A stretch of DNA of 42,277 nucleotides. Origin: a virus. Where the stretch lies: the IMG/VR virus record IMGVR_UViG_3300035670_009268, positions 1 to 42,277 of that record. One strand, given 5' to 3'. This document shows, piece after piece, positions 7,746 to 15,714 of the stretch (positions are counted from its first letter, which is position 1; each line of letters begins with the position of its first letter). The notes under the pieces are model-generated. The model did not search any database. It was not told the origin of the DNA and worked only from the letters and a program-made list of their open reading frames with translations. A program made the translations under genes and the position numbers.

Positions 7746-9032
7746 TTATTTAAAATTTTTCACTACATCTTCAACATATTCAAATATATCTTCAGTATAA
7801 TGTGGTGCTGCTCCAATAAAAAATACTTTATCTAATACTTTGTTAGCTTCAGGAAATTCTTTATAATCACCTAAATGCTTATATCCAGGATGCATAAGGA
7901 TATTACCTGCGAAGTAGTTTCGAGTTTGTATTTTATTTTCTTCTAGATATTGAACTAATCTATGTTTTAAACCTGGTTCATCGCATATAAAAGGTGTACC
8001 GAACCAATTTGTACTTGCTTTATCTAATGAATTAATAGCTCTTAATCCTGGGATATTGTCTGTGAATATTTTGTCTAGTCTTTCTTTAGAGCGTTTTCTG
8101 TTGATATCTATTTCATCAATTTTTTCTAATTGAACTAAACCAATTGCGCCTTGTAAATCTAATGGTTTTAAATTATAACCCATATTATCAAAGATATACT
8201 TATGATCAATATCATTTTCATATCCTTCTAAATGTCTCCCAAATCTACACCCACAACTACCTTGTTGTAATAAATTAGCAGCACCAACACAGTAACAAGC
8301 TCTACCCCACCATGAATAACTCATGATTAATTTCTTAAGTTCTTCATCATTAGTACATACCATTCCTCCTTCTCCAGTTGAAATGTGATGTGATGGGTAG
8401 AATGAATTTGAAAATGCAACATAATATTCACTTAAATATTTTCCATCCCATTTTGAACCTAAACTATCACAATTATCCCCAACTAGTAAAATATTATGCT
8501 TTTGAGCAATTTCTACTAACTTATCAAAGTCAGGAGCATTACCTAATACAGGCGAAACGAATATTGCTTTAGTACGAGGTGTAATTTTTTCTTCTATTTT
8601 ATCTAAATCAAAATTTAAAGTATCCCATTCAATATCAATGAATACTGGTTTTAATTTGTTTTGGTCAATCACTGATATAGTAGTAGCAAATCCAACTGGT
8701 GATACAATTATTTCATCGTTGTCTTCCCAATTAAATCTTTTCTTTAAAGCAGCAATTAATACTAAATTAGCAGATGAACCTGAATTAACCATGTGTGAAT
8801 ATTTGGCTTTAAATTTTTTACCAAATTTCATTTCAAAACGATTAACTTTAGCTCCAGTTGTAACCCATGCTCCGTTTAAGAAGGTATCCATAGCCGCTTC
8901 TATTTCTCTGTTATCCCAATATGGACCTGAGTACCATACTGTGCTTTCACCTGGTGTGAATGGTTTACTGTTAAGTAAATAAGGTGGTAAGTGATTACCT
9001 ACTAAATTTTGAATGTCTTCTAACTTTATCAT
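7746..9032 (-). CDS. rfbH: RfbH/AscC-type NDP-4-keto-6-deoxyhexose 3-dehydratase (PLP, [2Fe-2S])
   Basis: This member of the DegT/DnrJ/EryC1 fold class has dehydratase hallmarks. The PLP lysine of ordinary aminotransferases is replaced by histidine: FYPSHHISTGEGG, with H215 at the Lys position. The iron-sulfur cysteines of the CDP-sugar enzyme E1 are present as C188-x57-C246-x1-C248, followed by C260 and C262 after an 11-residue gap, where the Yersinia enzyme has 7. The WWGRACYC and DHKYIFDNMGYNLK segments closely follow RfbH. In known systems this enzyme, with a reductase partner (E3/RfbI), removes the C3 hydroxyl from CDP-4-keto-6-deoxyglucose, leading to abequose, paratose, tyvelose or ascarylose. 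The partner reductase is not in this window. A simple aminotransferase is unlikely because the lysine is missing. Confidence 0.9.
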   Translation of the reverse strand: MIKLEDIQNLVGNHLPPYLLNSKPFTPGESTVWYSGPYWDNREIEAAMDTFLNGAWVTTGAKVNRFEMKFGKKFKAKYSHMVNSGSSANLVLIAALKKRFNWEDNDEIIVSPVGFATTISVIDQNKLKPVFIDIEWDTLNFDLDKIEEKITPRTKAIFVSPVLGNAPDFDKLVEIAQKHNILLVGDNCDSLGSKWDGKYLSEYYVAFSNSFYPSHHISTGEGGMVCTNDEELKKLIMSYSWWGRACYCVGAANLLQQGSCGCRFGRHLEGYENDIDHKYIFDNMGYNLKPLDLQGAIGLVQLEKIDEIDINRKRSKERLDKIFTDNIPGLRAINSLDKASTNWFGTPFICDEPGLKHRLVQYLEENKIQTRNYFAGNILMHPGYKHLGDYKEFPEANKVLDKVFFIGAAPHYTEDIFEYVEDVVKNFK

Positions 9033-9043
9033 ATACTTTATTT

Positions 9044-9739
9044 TTATATTTTACTCCAATCGATTAATGGACATAACCAAAGTGTTTCTCCGTGAGTTGA
9101 ATAACCAGGTATTGGTGTTATTAATAATTCATTATTTTCTCTAAGTTCTATAAACATAGCAAAATCATATGGGTGTTCCCCAGTTGTATGTTTTCTTAGT
9201 ATTTGTTCTGTTCTTTTTAATGTACTCACTTTTGAAGCAAACGTCATTGTAGTTGAATTTGTTATCTTCCAATGACATGAATGTGTTAAATATACTCTTG
9301 TATCTTCAGCACCTCCCTCACAATATGGATTATAACCTTTATCAGGTTCCATATATTTGTCTGGGTGATCATATAAAGATACGAAAGCTGATCCTAAGTT
9401 CAAACCTTCTTTTAATGCTTTACATGAATTTTCTCTATGAAGGTAATCATTTTCTATGAAATAAACACTATCATCATCATTATAGGTTAATGCTTTATCT
9501 AAAGCTAAATTAAAAGTACCAGCCCCATGGCCTATAGAAACATAATCTATATTATCTTTAGGTATATACTTTTGAATCATAGCTGATGTAAAATCCGATA
9601 CATTATCAGCTATAACAGTCCATCCACATTCAGATAAGGGAAATTTATCAACAGCATTTTTTAAACAAAGTTCATTGTTGATATAATCTGGTTTTATTTT
9701 TTTGTAACCAGCATCTGATATTCTATAGATTATCTTCAT
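9044..9739 (-). CDS. Putative glycosyltransferase (GT-A-like)
   Basis: This 231-residue soluble protein begins MKIIYRISDAGYKK and has an apparent donor/metal motif in VYFIENDYLHRENS near residue 93, after a hydrophobic strand and a helix, in the usual order for GT-A transferases. A glycine/tyrosine-rich acidic loop (CEGGAEDTRVY) and a C-terminal IPGYSTHGET segment may form the acceptor site. It is not readily placed in a CAZy family. It overlaps the FkbM-type methyltransferase gene by 4 bases and lies just upstream in transcription of the RfbH-like gene. A role in decorating the same glycan is likely by context only. Confidence 0.6.
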   Translation of the reverse strand: MKIIYRISDAGYKKIKPDYINNELCLKNAVDKFPLSECGWTVIADNVSDFTSAMIQKYIPKDNIDYVSIGHGAGTFNLALDKALTYNDDDSVYFIENDYLHRENSCKALKEGLNLGSAFVSLYDHPDKYMEPDKGYNPYCEGGAEDTRVYLTHSCHWKITNSTTMTFASKVSTLKRTEQILRKHTTGEHPYDFAMFIELRENNELLITPIPGYSTHGETLWLCPLIDWSKI

Positions 9740-10311
9740 TGTAGTGTTGCTTTTATATTTATCCCATCTACTTGGGATAAATTATACCCTAGTTTTTTTA
9801 AGTATTCGATTGTTTCTGTGTAGTTAGTTCCCATTTTTTGGGTTCCATCTGTGTGGACTACTTCAAATATTATATTATTAATTTTAAACTTATTAAAATC
9901 AATAGAACTTATAATATAAACATCTAAACCTTCTGTATCTATGTAGAGGTAATCCAAAGTATCTATACTATATTTTTCAAAAAGTTGATTTATAGTTAAA
10001 CAACCTACATCTATAGATTTAATTTTTTCTGGGGAGCATTTACAATCTATTAAATGTTGTTTTCTAAAAGAGCTAAGCTCATAGTTACTGCCTTCTTCAT
10101 AATATAATGTAAATTTTTCAGATTCGTCATTAGATATAGCTATATTTTCAATAAAAATGTTATTAAAATCTTTATAGTTTTCTTTGAGTTTATCTAGAAC
10201 AAAGGGAATTGGTTCGACCAATACAACTAAATCAATATTATTTTGATTTTCATTAATGAATTGTTTAACATTATCGTCTCCATCATTGGAACCTATTTGT
10301 ATTATTTTCAT
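9736..10311 (-). CDS. FkbM-family SAM-dependent methyltransferase
   Basis: The short N-terminus goes straight into a SAM-binding motif I (IIQIGSNDGDDN, residues 3-14). The motif II-like acidic strand ends in LVEPIP near residue 34, and the FkbM signature DYLYIDTEGLDVYII lies near residue 120. At 191 residues the protein is little more than the catalytic domain. FkbM enzymes methylate hydroxyls on polyketides and on polysaccharide sugars, so an O-methyl on a phage- or host-surface sugar is the likely product. The gene overlaps its neighbours by 4 bases on both sides (ATGA type), showing tight coupling with two glycosyltransferases. Confidence 0.85.
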   Translation of the reverse strand: MKIIQIGSNDGDDNVKQFINENQNNIDLVVLVEPIPFVLDKLKENYKDFNNIFIENIAISNDESEKFTLYYEEGSNYELSSFRKQHLIDCKCSPEKIKSIDVGCLTINQLFEKYSIDTLDYLYIDTEGLDVYIISSIDFNKFKINNIIFEVVHTDGTQKMGTNYTETIEYLKKLGYNLSQVDGINIKATLQ

Positions 10312-10925
10312 AACGTATCGTAGTAATTATTTTGTTTTTCTTGTCTTTCGATTGTCTTTGGGTGATATAAAGAATAATCTTCAGTTTGAGGTAAATTTGA
10401 TATTGTTTTGTACCCTATTAATCTTTCATGTACTTTATTTATCCATTTAATATCTGGTGTGTTTTTGTAAATCCTCCATTGAAAGTCAGGATAATTAACC
10501 CATTCTTTATCATTTAAGACCCACCCCCATTTTTGTATATGTTCTTGAGTTAATCCTTCTACAGTATTTACTCTAGGTACTAGAAGTACATCTATTCCTG
10601 GGTTCATTTCAAGTATTTCTGGGAGGTGTTTGATTAAAATTAAATTAGGAACTTCATCAGCATCTATCTGAAAGATATAATCTCCTTCACAGTGTGATGT
10701 TAAAAGGTTTTTCCAATCTGCAAAGTGTCCTTTAAATTTTTCACAAAAGACTTCACAATCATGTACTTGAGATTCTATATAATTAAATACTTCATCTGTT
10801 CCATTTTCTTCATCAAATAGAATAACTATTTCATCTTCTTTACGTTTGTTTGAAAGGAGGAAAGAAACTAAACGTTTAATTTCCTCCAATTCATTACAAA
10901 CTGTTATTGCATAACTTATTTTCAT
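10308..10925 (-). CDS. Glycosyltransferase family 2 (short, WaaE-like)
   Basis: The N-terminus MKISYAITVCNELEEI is the classic GT2 opening, followed by an Asp/Glu strand (VILFDEENGTDE) and the metal motif FQIDADEVPN near residue 90. A short C-terminus carries the WINKVHERLIGY segment, with a His as in LPS-core beta-glucosyltransferases of the WaaE/KdtX type. At 205 residues it is only the catalytic domain. It lies between an FkbM methyltransferase (4-base overlap) and a zinc-ribbon protein (two-base spacer). Substrate unknown. Confidence 0.82.
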   Translation of the reverse strand: MKISYAITVCNELEEIKRLVSFLLSNKRKEDEIVILFDEENGTDEVFNYIESQVHDCEVFCEKFKGHFADWKNLLTSHCEGDYIFQIDADEVPNLILIKHLPEILEMNPGIDVLLVPRVNTVEGLTQEHIQKWGWVLNDKEWVNYPDFQWRIYKNTPDIKWINKVHERLIGYKTISNLPQTEDYSLYHPKTIERQEKQNNYYDTL

Positions 10926-10927
10926 TT

Positions 10928-11359
10928 TTACAACTCGTTTAAGGTAGTAACTGCTCTAGCAAATTCTTCTCTAGGAAAGTATTGCATTTTGTTTAAATCA
11001 ACTTTATGAGTTTGTTTTTTAGGAAAACGAGATTTTTCTTCCTTTGTAATAGGAGTTAATGGAGCAACAGCCCACATCCAATTATCTTTATTGTTACCGT
11101 TAGGAAATAGTATTCCTTTTTCTGGTATATTAATGGTGCTTGGATACCATACAAAGTCATTTTCATCTGTAAATTCTAAATCTTTAATTAATTCAGGTAA
11201 TACTTCTTTAGATGATTTCACAAAGTCACTATCTTTAACCATATGTGATGTACTACCATACCCACAGTTAAAACACATCCATTGGATGTATTGTGGGTTA
11301 TGGTATTCATAACACATTTCGGCTTCACAATGAGGACATTTTACTAAATTATCGTTCAT
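10928..11359 (-). CDS. Zinc-ribbon protein of unknown function
   Basis: The first 35 residues form a zinc ribbon: C8-x2-C11 and C29-x2-C32 (CPHC, CFNCGYG). The rest has tryptophan and proline-rich segments (FVWYPSTINIP, DNWMWAVAPLTP) and the C-terminal REEFARAVTTLNEL helix. No enzyme motif is visible. The protein is soluble, 143 residues, and sits inside the glycosyltransferase operon with 1-2 base spacers on both sides. Similar small zinc-ribbon proteins are common in T4-like phages, usually without known function. It could be a regulator or a structural adaptor; I do not assign a role. Confidence 0.65.
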   Translation of the reverse strand: MNDNLVKCPHCEAEMCYEYHNPQYIQWMCFNCGYGSTSHMVKDSDFVKSSKEVLPELIKDLEFTDENDFVWYPSTINIPEKGILFPNGNNKDNWMWAVAPLTPITKEEKSRFPKKQTHKVDLNKMQYFPREEFARAVTTLNEL

Positions 11360-11360
11360 G

Positions 11361-12662
11361 TTATTCTATCTTTTTTAATTTTGGTAGTTTAATTTCAACT
11401 TGTTTTGGAAATTCAGGAACATATTGTTTTAACAATTTGTCTAGCTTTTCTGTCATTTTATCAAATGAAAATTCTTGTTTATTTTTAAATGCTAAACGTT
11501 TTGCCTTTTCTTGATATGTTTTATACTTGTCAAAAATATCAACAAAAGCATGTCCTACTTGATTATCATCTGGTTTGAACCATTGGCTTTCTAATAGGAT
11601 AGTATTAGGAACATGTGCACTTTGATGAACATTATTTAATGTACCTCCTACTAAACCAGCATATTCTGAAGGTAAGAAATCTAGGTGGCCACTCCAACCC
11701 GAGGCAATAATAGGTTTACCTACTACACTAAACTCTAGTAATGGTCTTCCAAATCCTTCTCCTTTAGTTAAATTAACCATTGCTTTAACTTTAGGATGAT
11801 TGTATATAGCATTTATTTCTTCATCGGTTAAATCACCATGGATTAAATAAATGTTAGCTTTTTTACCCCCATGAACAGTTTTTCTAATATCATCTATTCT
11901 TTTAAGAATTTTATCTCTGTCTAAAATAGATGTTGTACCTTGAGATGTTTTTAATATTAAAGCAGGTTGTACTTTTTTATATTTAAATGTTTCTAAAAAC
12001 GCTTTAATTAAGTAACCTACATTTTTTCTATCTTCACCAAATTCTCCTTGTAACCAATGTCCTACAAATAGATAACCAAAGCTTTCTTTAATTGAATCTA
12101 AATCTTTACAAACATCAAAATTATTCTCTTCAGTTGTTTTAAAATATTTATTTAAATCAACTCCTTCAAATAATATTTCTACGGGTTTTTTTAATTCTAC
12201 GATACCCATTAATTGACCGGCTTGATTCTTTTGTTCAAATTTACTTGATTGAAATACTTGTTTTGAATGTTCTGATGAAACAAAATTCAAATCCATTTTA
12301 TTCAACCCATCAATCCAAGAAGGATCACAAATGGTAGTTTCAATTCCGGCTGTTACTCCAATATTGTATTTACTTCCTACTGGTTGGAATTCATTTGGCA
12401 CTGATATTTGAATCCATACATCAGGTCTTGCTGGGAGTTGCATGGTTACTTGTCCTATAATGCGGTTTTTTAAATCTGCTTCATCTTCGATGTCAGGATT
12501 TAAAGCACCAAACGGAGTTTGTCCCCATCTTTGGGATAATAATTTAATATCCCATTCTTCTCCTTTAGTTTTTATTAAAGATTTTATAAAATCACGTGAT
12601 CTAGCTCCATATCCACTAAATGTATCTACTGGGCTACTGATTATGCAAAGTGGTTTACTCAT
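11361..12662 (-). CDS. Glycosyltransferase group 1 (GT4, GT-B fold)
   Basis: The N-terminal domain (about 1-190) opens with PLCIISSPVDTFSGYGARSRD, containing the glycine-rich acceptor-side loop of GT-B enzymes. The C-terminal domain carries the retaining GT4 donor site: GEGFGRPLLEFSVVGKPIIAS near residue 300, where EGFGRPLLE is the E-x7-E type motif that contacts the nucleotide sugar. At 433 residues the length is typical. The gene overlaps the next upstream GT4 gene by 4 bases, and the two probably act in sequence on one glycan. There is no membrane segment, so it would act in the cytoplasm. Confidence 0.88.
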   Translation of the reverse strand: MSKPLCIISSPVDTFSGYGARSRDFIKSLIKTKGEEWDIKLLSQRWGQTPFGALNPDIEDEADLKNRIIGQVTMQLPARPDVWIQISVPNEFQPVGSKYNIGVTAGIETTICDPSWIDGLNKMDLNFVSSEHSKQVFQSSKFEQKNQAGQLMGIVELKKPVEILFEGVDLNKYFKTTEENNFDVCKDLDSIKESFGYLFVGHWLQGEFGEDRKNVGYLIKAFLETFKYKKVQPALILKTSQGTTSILDRDKILKRIDDIRKTVHGGKKANIYLIHGDLTDEEINAIYNHPKVKAMVNLTKGEGFGRPLLEFSVVGKPIIASGWSGHLDFLPSEYAGLVGGTLNNVHQSAHVPNTILLESQWFKPDDNQVGHAFVDIFDKYKTYQEKAKRLAFKNKQEFSFDKMTEKLDKLLKQYVPEFPKQVEIKLPKLKKIE

Positions 12663-14101
12663 AACGAAATTATATGTTTATTTTGTTTTGCTGGTAGTTC
12701 GTCTATTTGGAAGAAATCGTATGATTTTCTAGGTTTAAATGTAGTTAAAGTTTCATTTATGTATCTAATAACATTTTTACCCATATTTTCAGATGTCATC
12801 ATAGCTTCATCTGATGTAACCCATTTACGAGCTGCTTCTCCTTTAATTTGTCTTTTTTCTGTTCCTAGCTCATATACGGCTTTAATTTGAGCTGCTGCAT
12901 CTCTGAAATCTGCTCTATCATCAAAGATATAAGGTGTAGGTACAGAACCAATTAAACTCATATTACTAGGGAATACTGGGAATGCCCACTCTCCGCATTT
13001 TTCATATTTTTTAAAATGGTTTGATCCAAATTCTTCTGTGAATTCAATCCAATCTCCATTTTCATCTTCAAAACGCATTTGATCTTGCATACCTCCTGTT
13101 ACGTTAGCAATAATAGGTTTACCACACATCATAGCTTCAGTTAAAGATAATCCCCAACCTTCATTTGAAGATATTAATATACCAGCATCAGAGCAGTTAT
13201 ATAATAAGTTCATTTGTTCAGGAACGAATCTATTTAAACCAGTAATGAATACATTTGGTGGTGTTGTTCCCCAAATCATTTCAATAACAGCATTTAAATC
13301 AGTACCGTTTTCATCTACAGGTTGTGTATGAGCAATAAATGCTACTTTATCTTTTTTATCTTCAGGTAAACTATCTACAAATAATTTCCAAGCTAATAAA
13401 GTATCAGGGAATGATTTACGTCTAATGTTTCTTGAGTTGAACATTAATGTAAATTCATATTCTTTTCCGTTAAATAATTGTTTTTTGAATTGTTGTAATT
13501 CATCCCATTTTTCATGGTTTTCATTAATAGGAAAGAATACATTTTTATTTATTCCGTGAGGAACATATCCAATAACTTTATCTTTAGCATCTTTTCCTAG
13601 TACTGATCTGTTGATGTTTTCAGTTTGTTTTGAAATTGCCATCAATAAATCGCATGAGTTATAATAACCTTTGTTATATAATGGATAAGGTAATGAATCC
13701 CAAATATTAAGATATAAAATAGGAATTTGAGAACGTATTTCTCTTTCATGCATCCATAACCATTCCCAATAACGTGGGTCTGTAAATAACATGATTGCAT
13801 CTGGTTTTTCTATTTTAAGTATTTCTCTAACTCTTTCAATAGTACCATATCCAGATGATGGGTAAAGGAATACACTTGCGTCTGTGATTCCATTAAATTT
13901 GTTTGAATCTGCACTAAGGTCTATTTTTTTACCTTCATCCGGGTGTTTAATAGTAGCTCCTAGGTTTACCCAATTAAAATGATGACAAGTTCCCAAAACG
14001 ATTTCACGGGTCATTGTAGCGATCCCAGATGTTGTTCTGATGTCATCCGATAAAATTAGGATTTTTTTACGCTGTTCTTGCGGGATGTAATTTTCTTTCA
14101 T
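12659..14101 (-). CDS. Glycosyltransferase group 1 (GT4, GT-B fold)
   Basis: This 480-residue GT-B transferase opens with KKILILSDDIRTTSGIATM, with the Gly-rich acceptor loop, and contains the donor motif SNEGWGLSLTEAMMCGKPII near residue 312, the E-x7-E motif of GT4 enzymes. The second half is followed by a helical tail ending in FQIDELPAKQNKHI. It is the first gene of the left glycan operon as transcribed, starting 15 bases beyond the small ribbon-helix-helix gene. It is a paralogue in architecture of the following GT4 (11361-12662) but the two are not close duplicates. Donor unknown. Confidence 0.88.
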   Translation of the reverse strand: MKENYIPQEQRKKILILSDDIRTTSGIATMTREIVLGTCHHFNWVNLGATIKHPDEGKKIDLSADSNKFNGITDASVFLYPSSGYGTIERVREILKIEKPDAIMLFTDPRYWEWLWMHEREIRSQIPILYLNIWDSLPYPLYNKGYYNSCDLLMAISKQTENINRSVLGKDAKDKVIGYVPHGINKNVFFPINENHEKWDELQQFKKQLFNGKEYEFTLMFNSRNIRRKSFPDTLLAWKLFVDSLPEDKKDKVAFIAHTQPVDENGTDLNAVIEMIWGTTPPNVFITGLNRFVPEQMNLLYNCSDAGILISSNEGWGLSLTEAMMCGKPIIANVTGGMQDQMRFEDENGDWIEFTEEFGSNHFKKYEKCGEWAFPVFPSNMSLIGSVPTPYIFDDRADFRDAAAQIKAVYELGTEKRQIKGEAARKWVTSDEAMMTSENMGKNVIRYINETLTTFKPRKSYDFFQIDELPAKQNKHIISL

Positions 14102-14116
14102 AACGATTTTTAAACT

Positions 14117-14320
14117 TTAAAGACTACCACTCATTACTAAATCTGTGTGATTGTGTAATTGTTTACGGAAATCATCATCAGTTAAATAAAGATGCATTGC
14201 TCTGTTTGTTAATTTTTGTAAATTAAATTTGTTTTTAATACTAGCGACTTTAAATTCGTCGAATAATTCATCGTGTACTTTTACACTTGTCAGAATTAAT
14301 TTTTCATTCTTGCTTGCCAT
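14117..14320 (-). CDS. Small ribbon-helix-helix-like DNA-binding protein
   Basis: This 67-residue protein has a ribbon-helix-helix layout: a short beta strand (LILTSVKVHDE, residues 8-18), helix 1 (LFDEFKVASIKNKF), a turn with NLQKLTNRAMHLYL as helix 2, then a polar tail. The pattern matches CopG/Arc-like regulators, which bind DNA as dimers through the strand. It sits alone between the clamp-loader/nuclease cluster and the glycan operon, with one of the larger gaps of the left half upstream of it. An 8-base tandem repeat lies 12-27 bases before its start (see 14332-14347) and could be its own operator. A regulatory role is inferred; no family member could be named. Confidence 0.65.
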   Translation of the reverse strand: MASKNEKLILTSVKVHDELFDEFKVASIKNKFNLQKLTNRAMHLYLTDDDFRKQLHNHTDLVMSGSL

Positions 14321-14331
14321 AATTGTTATAT

Positions 14332-14347
14332 ATTTGAATATTTGAAT
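14332..14347. repeat. Tandem 8-bp direct repeat upstream of RHH gene
   Basis: Two perfect head-to-tail copies of ATTTGAAT occupy 14332-14339 and 14340-14347. A degenerate third unit (ATAAATAT) follows at 14348-14355. Each unit is nearly palindromic (ATT..AAT ends). Tandem 8-bp pseudo-palindromes are the kind of operator used by ribbon-helix-helix repressors such as MetJ. The repeat lies between the nuclease stop and the RHH-like start, in a 43-base gap. Operator function is inferred. Confidence 0.5.
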
Positions 14348-14363
14348 ATAAATATATACCTAC

Positions 14364-15305
14364 TTATAAAAGATTAACCTTATCACATAAAGAAGGATTA
14401 TCATTGAATTGACACCAACTACATAATGGGCTTATTTGTTTTGTAAAATTTTTAACTAGTGGTTTTCCCTCTTTATCAAAGCAATCTTCTATAAAAGAAC
14501 GAAATTCAGTTACACTTTTTGAACGTTTTATCTTACCTGATGCTGGTGTAAATTCTTGGATTCTGGGGATAGTGTATTCACTTTCTTCCCAGATTTTTCT
14601 TTTTACTATAAAAAATTCAACTTCTATTTTTTCGACATCCCAATTAAATAAACGACTAAAGTATTCTTTATAAAGTAATATTTGAGATGTTTTTGTATCA
14701 TCTTTTTTTTCTTTATCTTTCCAACCTCTAGTTGAAGTTTTTATATCAAGTATTTGTAGTGTGTCTGTGTTTTCATTATAGAATATTAAGTCTATAAATC
14801 CTTTAAACTTAACATTAGGATATTCTTCATGAGGGGATAAAAATAAAGGAAATTCAACTCCTATAAGATATGTATTACGTTTAGAAAAATATTTACCTCT
14901 TTTCTTTTTAAAATAATCTAAAATAGCCTCTCCATCTTCATAAAATTCAGCTAATTCTTCAGCATTTGAAAAGTGAACATTATTATTTTGTTCTACACTT
15001 TTTTTATATTCAGCTCTTAAATTAGTTTCAAAGAACTCTATTAAATTTTCTCTATCAGCAGCTGTAGCACTTTGTTCAAACATTATTTTTAAGTAATGTT
15101 GAATTGTAGTATGTATAGCATTTCCAAACACTAAGTGCATGTTTGGTGATTGTTTTAACTTATCTACATTTTGTAACTTCCACTTGTGAGGACATTGTTT
15201 CCAAGTTGAGAATTGAGAATAGGATACAATTTTATCTTTAGTCCAATCTATTGGATGTTCTTTATGTTCTAGTAGAGGTTTTAGATGTTTTGGTATTTTT
15301 TTCAT
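14364..15305 (-). CDS. PD-(D/E)XK nuclease with Fe-S cysteines (Cas4/AddB-like)
   Basis: This is a RecB/Cas4-type nuclease of 313 residues. Motifs in order: C38 in WKQCPHKW, H65 in FGNAIHTTIQHYL, D172 in KGFIDLIF, D187 and K189 in LDIKTS (the D-x-K catalytic core), Q208 in TSQILLYKEYF, and C295-x2-C298-x8-C307 near the C-terminus. One N-terminal and three C-terminal cysteines are the arrangement of the 4Fe-4S cluster of Cas4/AddB nucleases. There is no helicase domain. The start lies 44 bases inside the gp62 gene, placing it in the replisome operon; a role in processing DNA ends during recombination-dependent replication is likely. It could act as an exonuclease or flap nuclease; polarity cannot be read. 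Confidence 0.88.
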   Translation of the reverse strand: MKKIPKHLKPLLEHKEHPIDWTKDKIVSYSQFSTWKQCPHKWKLQNVDKLKQSPNMHLVFGNAIHTTIQHYLKIMFEQSATAADRENLIEFFETNLRAEYKKSVEQNNNVHFSNAEELAEFYEDGEAILDYFKKKRGKYFSKRNTYLIGVEFPLFLSPHEEYPNVKFKGFIDLIFYNENTDTLQILDIKTSTRGWKDKEKKDDTKTSQILLYKEYFSRLFNWDVEKIEVEFFIVKRKIWEESEYTIPRIQEFTPASGKIKRSKSVTEFRSFIEDCFDKEGKPLVKNFTKQISPLCSWCQFNDNPSLCDKVNLL

Positions 15306-15714
15306 GACCTAATAATTTTTGAATTTCTTCTTCATTTATTCCTCTACTACTAAGAATATCTTTTATTTGATTTTCATCTAATATATGTAGATAAGATTTT
15401 ATCTCTCTTGTAGATATTTGATAATGATTAGATAATATATTAACTAAATCTGAATTTGGTTTTGGTGTATTTGATTTTATATATTTTGCATATATGGCTG
15501 TTTTAGGTAAATAACTACAATATATTTCATATATTTGTTTTGGTGTTAATAACCAGAACTTTTGTAGATAGTTAGCTAGCTCAATATAAGGTTCGTGCAT
15601 TGAGATAACCTTGTGAAGCATATAGACATTAAAACTTTCTTTGTCTTCATCACTAAAATTATCCCAAGGCTCCCTTATGTACGTAACTTGTTTTAACCAA
15701 TCCCAAACTGTCAT
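15262..15714 (-). CDS. 62: DNA polymerase clamp loader, small subunit (T4 gp62-like)
   Basis: This 150-residue helical protein has the layout of T4-type gp62 from marine phages: an N-terminal WDWLKQVTY segment, then FNVYMLHKVISMHEPY, a helix with YLQKFWLLTPKQIYEIY and a C-terminal ILSNHYQISTREIKSYL region. There is no ATPase motif, as expected for the small subunit, which joins four gp44 ATPase subunits to load the gp45 clamp. The position two genes after gp44 supports the call. The start overlaps the preceding zinc-ribbon gene by one base (TAATG). The C-terminus is Lys/Thr-rich. Confidence 0.85.
   Translation of the reverse strand: MTVWDWLKQVTYIREPWDNFSDEDKESFNVYMLHKVISMHEPYIELANYLQKFWLLTPKQIYEIYCSYLPKTAIYAKYIKSNTPKPNSDLVNILSNHYQISTREIKSYLHILDENQIKDILSSRGINEEEIQKLLGHEKNTKTSKTSTRT

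Noticed and set aside
8378-8982. Plus-strand open frames opposite the RfbH-like gene (64 and 114 codons)
   Set aside because: They lie antisense to a clearly functional gene, have no recognisable domain and all other genes are on the minus strand.
4517-9032. Colitose (GDP-branch) reading of the dehydratase
   Set aside because: ColD lacks the Fe-S cysteines that are visible here, so a CDP-type RfbH enzyme is the better call; still not proven.
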